Both the position numbers and the translations under genes were made by a program. Of a DNA stretch of 64,000 nt, positions 60,123 to 64,000 are shown piece by piece. Position 1 is the first letter of the stretch. Each line of letters begins with the position of its first letter. The DNA is from Obelidium mucronatum (Eukaryota; Chytridiomycota; Chytridiomycetes; Chytridiales; Chytriomycetaceae). The stretch is taken from positions 95,259-159,258 of the forward strand of contig JAIVFH010000081.1 in NCBI GenBank assembly GCA_025765595.1. Direction: 5' to 3'. Below the pieces are notes generated by a model. It was not told where the DNA came from. It ran no database searches and saw only the letters and a list, made by a program, of their open reading frames with translations.

Positions 60123-62233
60123 ATGGACGCCGTCGTCCAGCGCTACCAGGCGCTTGTCCGGCGCGAGCGCGACGCCGCGGCCGCACACGACGCGCAGCAG
60201 CTGGCGCCGCAGCCGCACTCGCACTCGCAGCCGCCGAACGGCGCCGTGGCGGTCCGCGTCGGCCGCCAGCGCACGGGCCTCGGCGGGGCGACGCTGGCGG
60301 CGCTGGTGCTGAGTCAGCCGCAGCCGCAGCTGCGCGTCGGCGACGTCTGCGCGATCGTCGGCGGCGGCGCGCGTCTCGGCGCCGGCGTCGTGCACGCATC
60401 CGCGCCCGGCGAGCTGTGCGTCGCGCTGGCCGCCGACACGCCCGCGCTGGAGGCCGATGCCGAAGTCGCGCTGGTCAAAGTCGCGTCCGACGCCACATTT
60501 AAGCGCATGGACTGGGCGCTCGAGGCTGTGCTGGCGCGGTCTTCGAACTCGGGATCAAGCGGCGTGCTGATCAATCCTGCGTTGATCAACGTGCTCTTCG
60601 GATCTGACGCAAGTGGCTCTCCTTGCCCTCCCACTTTCCGTGATGGCCCCTTGGCGATCGAGTTTTGCAACCCTGGTCTCAATGATATCCAACAACAAGC
60701 GGTCGAAAAGTGTTTACAAGCAAATCATGTTGCCCTGATCCACGGCCCTCCAGGTAACAAATATTTCTTTCTTAACGTTCTGCTGTACTCTACTCTGACG
60801 CCCAAAAAAAATGCATAGGAACCGGCAAAACAGAAACTGTTATTGAGTTGGTTCGCCAACTTGTTAAAGCCGGTAATAAAGTTCTTCTCTGCTGGACCAT
60901 CCAATATTTCCGTTGACACCTTGGGAGACAGACTAGTACCTTACTTGAATCCGAAACTGCAAATCACCCGTATTGGTCATCCATCCCGTATTCGCCGTGA
61001 AGGAGTCCTGTCTCATGTTCTTGATATTCGTGTCCGTACCAGTGATGAAGGTCAGATTGCCAATGACGTTCGAAACGAAATGGATGCAACTCTGGGAAAA
61101 ATTCAAAAGTGCAAGGGCAAGAGCGAACGCCGTGCCTATTACGATGACATGAAACGATTGCGTGCTGAATTAAGGATACGGGAGAAGAAGGTGGTGCATG
61201 ATATTATCCATTCCAGTGACGTTGTTCTCTCTACTCTGTCGGGCTGCGGATCATATGTACTTCAAAACCACTACTTTGACGCAATTATCATTGATGAGTC
61301 CTCTCAAGCAATGGAGCCGGAGTCCTGGATAGCCATCCTCAAGGCCTCTTCTACTGCCCGCCTTTTTCTTGCCGGCTGACCATCTCCAAGCTGCCTCCAA
61401 CAGTCAAATCTTCCAAATCACACCATTATTCAAAAAATACCCAGCCTCAGTTGTGACAACAGATAATCAGACCCATCCAAACTCTCTTCTACCTGAATCA
61501 CTGGAACAAACACTGTTTCGACCGCCTCCTCTCTCTCCATGGCCCATCCATAAAAACCATGCTCACAACCCAATACCGTATGAACACTCTTATAATGCAA
61601 CACCCTTCTTCTCACATGTACGAGAACCTACTCATTGCTCATGCCTCTGTCAAGGACCACCTTCTCTCCCGACCTCCCTGACGTCAAAGAAACCGACCAC
61701 ACGACAAGTCCCCTCACTTTTATAAACACATGTCTCTGCGACTATTTCGAGGCAAGCTCTAAAGACAGTGATACAGCCAGAGCCAATTCTAGCAAGAACA
61801 GCTCTAGCTTCCAGCAGCAGTCACGAATCCTATCAAAATCAAGGCGAAGCAACCCTGATTGAAAAACATGTACATCATCTTATTGATGCAGGTGTCCCTT
61901 TAGACCTGCATCAGCGTAATCACCCCGTATTCAGGCCAAGTCCAACTCCTCCAATCCATCCTCCACGATCAATTCCCTGCTCTAGAAATCGGGACAGTCG
62001 ACTCGTTTCAAGGAGCCGAAAAGGAAGCAATTCTATTGAGTCTCGTGCGAAGCAATGCAACAGGCGAGTTGGGGTTTTTGGAAGATGAACGGAGGTTGAA
62101 TGTGGCCATGACACGTGCAAGACGGCATTTATGTGTTGTTGGGGATGAACGTATGGTGAAAGGAAAAGGATCATTTTTAGAAGGGTTTGTGAAAGTGGTT
62201 GAGGAGTTTGGGGATATGGTTTATGCAGATTAG
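60123..62233 (+). CDS. UPF1-like superfamily 1 helicase (Hcs1/IGHMBP2 type), several frame breaks
   Basis: 5'-3' DNA/RNA helicase; relatives associate with polymerase alpha or ribosomes. GC-rich N-terminal exon (MDAVVQRYQALVRRERDA) with a beta-barrel-like region, then LNDIQQQAVEKCL and Walker A HGPPG-TGKTETVIELV across an intron. Next come GPSNISVDTLGDRL, VVLSTLSGCGSYVL, IIIDESSQAMEPE (motif II, DES in place of DEA), TTQYRMN, TVDSFQGAEKEAI and LNVAMTRARRHLCVVGD, which are all the SF1B motifs in order. It stops soon after the helicase core, as in yeast Hcs1, with no R3H or zinc finger. Extra-base breaks: CTG 60892-60894 (restores CGPSN), CTG 61376-61378 (restores AGDH), near 61389, two adjacent CAGs near 61443-61451, and near 61515. 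Homology is clear despite the breaks. Confidence 0.8.
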
Positions 62234-62460
62234 GGCTTTGTGGGATATTATTTCAAGAAAAAGTGGGGGGGATTTGGGGGTGTTTGTTCAGATTGTTTGA
62301 CCTTATTTATTGTAATTGTATTTTTATTTTATTTTAATACAAATCTGTTATTAGAATGTCCTGGCTCAAGATGAGCCATTTGTGACAAAACCTAAAGGTT
62401 AAACACTGGTCACCAATTACAGCTTCAAAGTCTCCCCTGTTATGGCCAGAGTTGCTCTAA
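62234..62460. other. Convergent intergenic region
   Basis: Between the helicase stop and the stop of the unrecognised minus-strand gene. T/A-rich 3' sequence with ATTTTATTTTAATAC near 62320-62342. No coding potential seen. Confidence 0.45.
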
Positions 62461-63638
62461 TCAAAAACATTCAAAAATCCAAGACAGTGTAAATTTGTTC
62501 TGAAATCCAATCAATGATGCAGAATCAGGCCTGCTAGCAAGGTTTGGCATTTCCCAATGGTCTGGAACAAGAAAATCAAGTCTTTGAATACTCAAGATTG
62601 CTAAAGATAGTCCTTTCAGAAAGTCCCACAAGACCAACTGGCACTTTGCCGATGTGGGATACATGTCCTTTTCAGCAACATCAGATAAGAAGTAAGTACC
62701 AAGGCCAAGCTAAATAAAACCAAAAAAGTTGTTACTTCATTTGCATAGTAGAATTCCATCAGGTATATAGCTCACAGTTGACAAATGCTTGAATGACAAA
62801 ATGGAATCCTGTTTGGCCTTGAGTCTTTTAAGCTTAGATTTCATGGCCTTCAAGAATGTAGACATTTGACCAAGGTTTTGAGTATAGTTTTGGGCTGATG
62901 TGGACAACAGCACTTGAAAGTAGTAGGCTCAAAGAAAGTGGGAACAGTAGCCTCCTCTTGAAAGACTGCTGAGTCAAGTTTCTCAATGCCTACTTGGTAA
63001 ACCAAAGAGGTTCTCAGAATCTCTTGTTGAAGCCCTGCCGTACATAAATTGTTAAAAGTGACAACCTGAGAGATGCATACTGTTCTGCTCTATGCATATT
63101 TTGCTATCCCTCAGCACTCTTTAAGTTTAAATTAAAGTTTAGGACAGAATGTCATGGTACATTGCTTCTTGTCTCACCTTCTCACAAGACTGGAGAGATA
63201 ATGGAGAGTGTCACATAAAATGTCAGCACTCTTGTGTATGGATAACTTCAGGAGGATGACATGGTTGTGGTTTTCCTTAGAGGAGTAGAGTTTGGCTCCA
63301 ACAACATTTTCAAGCAATCTCACCCTTTGACCGCATGTCAGCCGCCAAATAGAAGGTTCTCTTTTTCCAAGAATCTTTTCTAGACGTGCTGGCGTTTGAA
63401 GAAATTGCTGGGGCACATCCTCAAAATACACACTCATTTGACCGGTGGCTACGGTGATTGCTTGACCTTCCTCCAATACACTGGTGCATCGCAAAGCCAG
63501 CGCCCAATCCCCTGCAACTCGCATTCTCTCATTTTCTTGCTGTAGTAATGACCAATTTGCAAAGCGGCATTTCGAACCCTTTCTCTTAAGGTTAACTTTC
63601 TGTATTAATATTATTAATTTTTGCCTGCACAGGCTCAT
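62461..63638 (-). CDS. Unrecognised spliced gene, helix-rich
   Basis: I do not recognise this gene. Three exons are supported by splice sites on the minus strand. Exon A (about 63602 or 63638 down to 63181) encodes GSKCRFANWSLLQQENERMR, VYFEDVPQQFLQTPARLEK and RVRLLENVVGAKLYSS, ending at a GTGAGA donor. Exon B starts after a CAG near 63037 (LQQEILRTSLVYQVGIEKLD), needs one frame change near 62915, and ends at a GTGAGC donor near 62778. Exon C (about 62712-62461) encodes LGLGTYFLSDVAEKDMYPTS and FLVPDHWEMPN to the stop. The start codon is uncertain: TTAATACAG near 63603 may be an acceptor for an upstream exon. The pattern is that of a helical repeat or coiled-coil protein; no function claimed. 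Confidence 0.45.
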
Positions 63639-64000
63639 TTCAAATGAAAAAACTTAAGTGTTTGATTAAATGATAAATAAGTATAAATTAGAGACAATAA
63701 CAAGGAAATACATTTGATGTAAGTTGTAATAAATGAGTTGATTTAAGGGATGAATATCCACTTTCTCTGGTGCCTGGGTTAGGGTTTGGTTTCTGCCCAG
63801 GCCACAAGAAGGAGTGTATCAACCAGTGTGCTGCACAAGCTGTTGAGTTGGTTGAGGTGACTGCTTTGTCAAGGGTATGATATTTTCATTTTTCATTGTA
63901 TCATGCAAGGCTTGTGATTTCTTGACTTTGTTTTTTTTCAATGAATCAACTCACCATCACTGAACAAGAAAGACGCCATCGTATTGCTATCCTGGTCATC
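63639..64000. other. Window end: A/T-rich stretch and possible first exons of a plus-strand gene
   Basis: The first ~110 bases are A/T-rich without features. From about 63770 a plus-strand frame encodes GFCPGHKKECINQCAAQAVE, ending at a GTATGA donor near 63876. After a T-rich intron-like stretch, a last piece near 63967 encodes ERRHRIAILVI and runs off the window. This may be the 5' part of a gene continuing to the right. The Cys/His spacing is suggestive, but evidence is thin. Confidence 0.25.

Noticed and set aside
809..62233. Programmed +1 ribosomal frameshifting as a general explanation for the breaks
   Set aside because: The extra base occurs as CTG or CAG on the coding strand, a strand-symmetric pattern that points to DNA; no shared codon context is seen. 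Kept open only for the TCC-TAG site in RRP5.
809..62233. Altered genetic code (stop reassignment)
   Set aside because: Clean genes use TAA, TAG and TGA as ordinary stops, and the breaks change frame rather than placing in-frame stops in otherwise continuous sequence.

Overview
The window reads as nuclear DNA of a zoosporic (chytrid-like) fungus; this is inference from gene content. The genes have short GT-AG introns (mostly 50-90 nt), small intergenic gaps, and a fungal core set: Tma7, Rrp5, Tam41, Brr2, an Hcs1/IGHMBP2-type helicase and Faa-type acyl-CoA synthetases. They sit beside genes kept by flagellated organisms and generally absent from Dikarya: a TBC1D31 homologue, a WDR49/CFAP337-type EF-hand WD40 protein and a soluble-type (ADCY10-like) adenylyl cyclase.

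Layout. 38-438 TMA7. 809-5435 two tandem secreted multicopper oxidases. 5490-12121 RRP5 (rRNA processing). 12211-13618 TAM41 (mitochondrial CDP-DAG synthase). 13733-17598 (-) TBC1D31. 17650-23886 (-) soluble adenylyl cyclase-like. 24277-25304 hypothetical. 25626-27285 (-) Cys-rich, Ser/Thr-rich surface protein with a GPI-like tail. 27531-28712 (-) ER-type DnaJ protein. 28956-31158 hypothetical low-complexity protein. 31306-32552 pirin. 32679-47075 four long-chain acyl-CoA synthetase genes in tandem, split 2+2 by a 3.7-kb insertion (37943-41640) with 17-bp terminal inverted repeats. 47164-48220 (-) SDR. 48285-52641 (-) WDR49-type. 52727-60082 (-) BRR2. 60123-62233 Hcs1/IGHMBP2-like helicase. 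62461-63638 (-) unrecognised spliced gene.

The most unusual signal is at the base level. Many otherwise well-conserved coding exons are broken by single extra bases, including in the essential genes RRP5 and BRR2. In most cases where I could place the break against conserved protein sequence, it coincides with a CTG or CAG whose middle base, if dropped, leaves CG and restores the frame. The effect is strand-symmetric, so it acts on DNA (assembly artefact or mutation) rather than on the ribosome. It is patchy: the acyl-CoA synthetase, pirin, SDR and WDR49 genes and the 3' half of BRR2 look clean, while the multicopper oxidases, RRP5 5' third, cyclase, surface protein, DnaJ, BRR2 5' part and Hcs1-like gene are hit repeatedly. 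Methylation-linked consensus error is my leading explanation; reads or transcripts would decide.

Functionally the window mixes RNA biogenesis (RRP5, BRR2, TMA7), lipid metabolism (four acyl-CoA synthetases, TAM41, SDR), extracellular oxidation and wall functions (multicopper oxidases, surface protein), and cilium/cAMP genes. No operon-like logic is expected and none is seen beyond local duplication.
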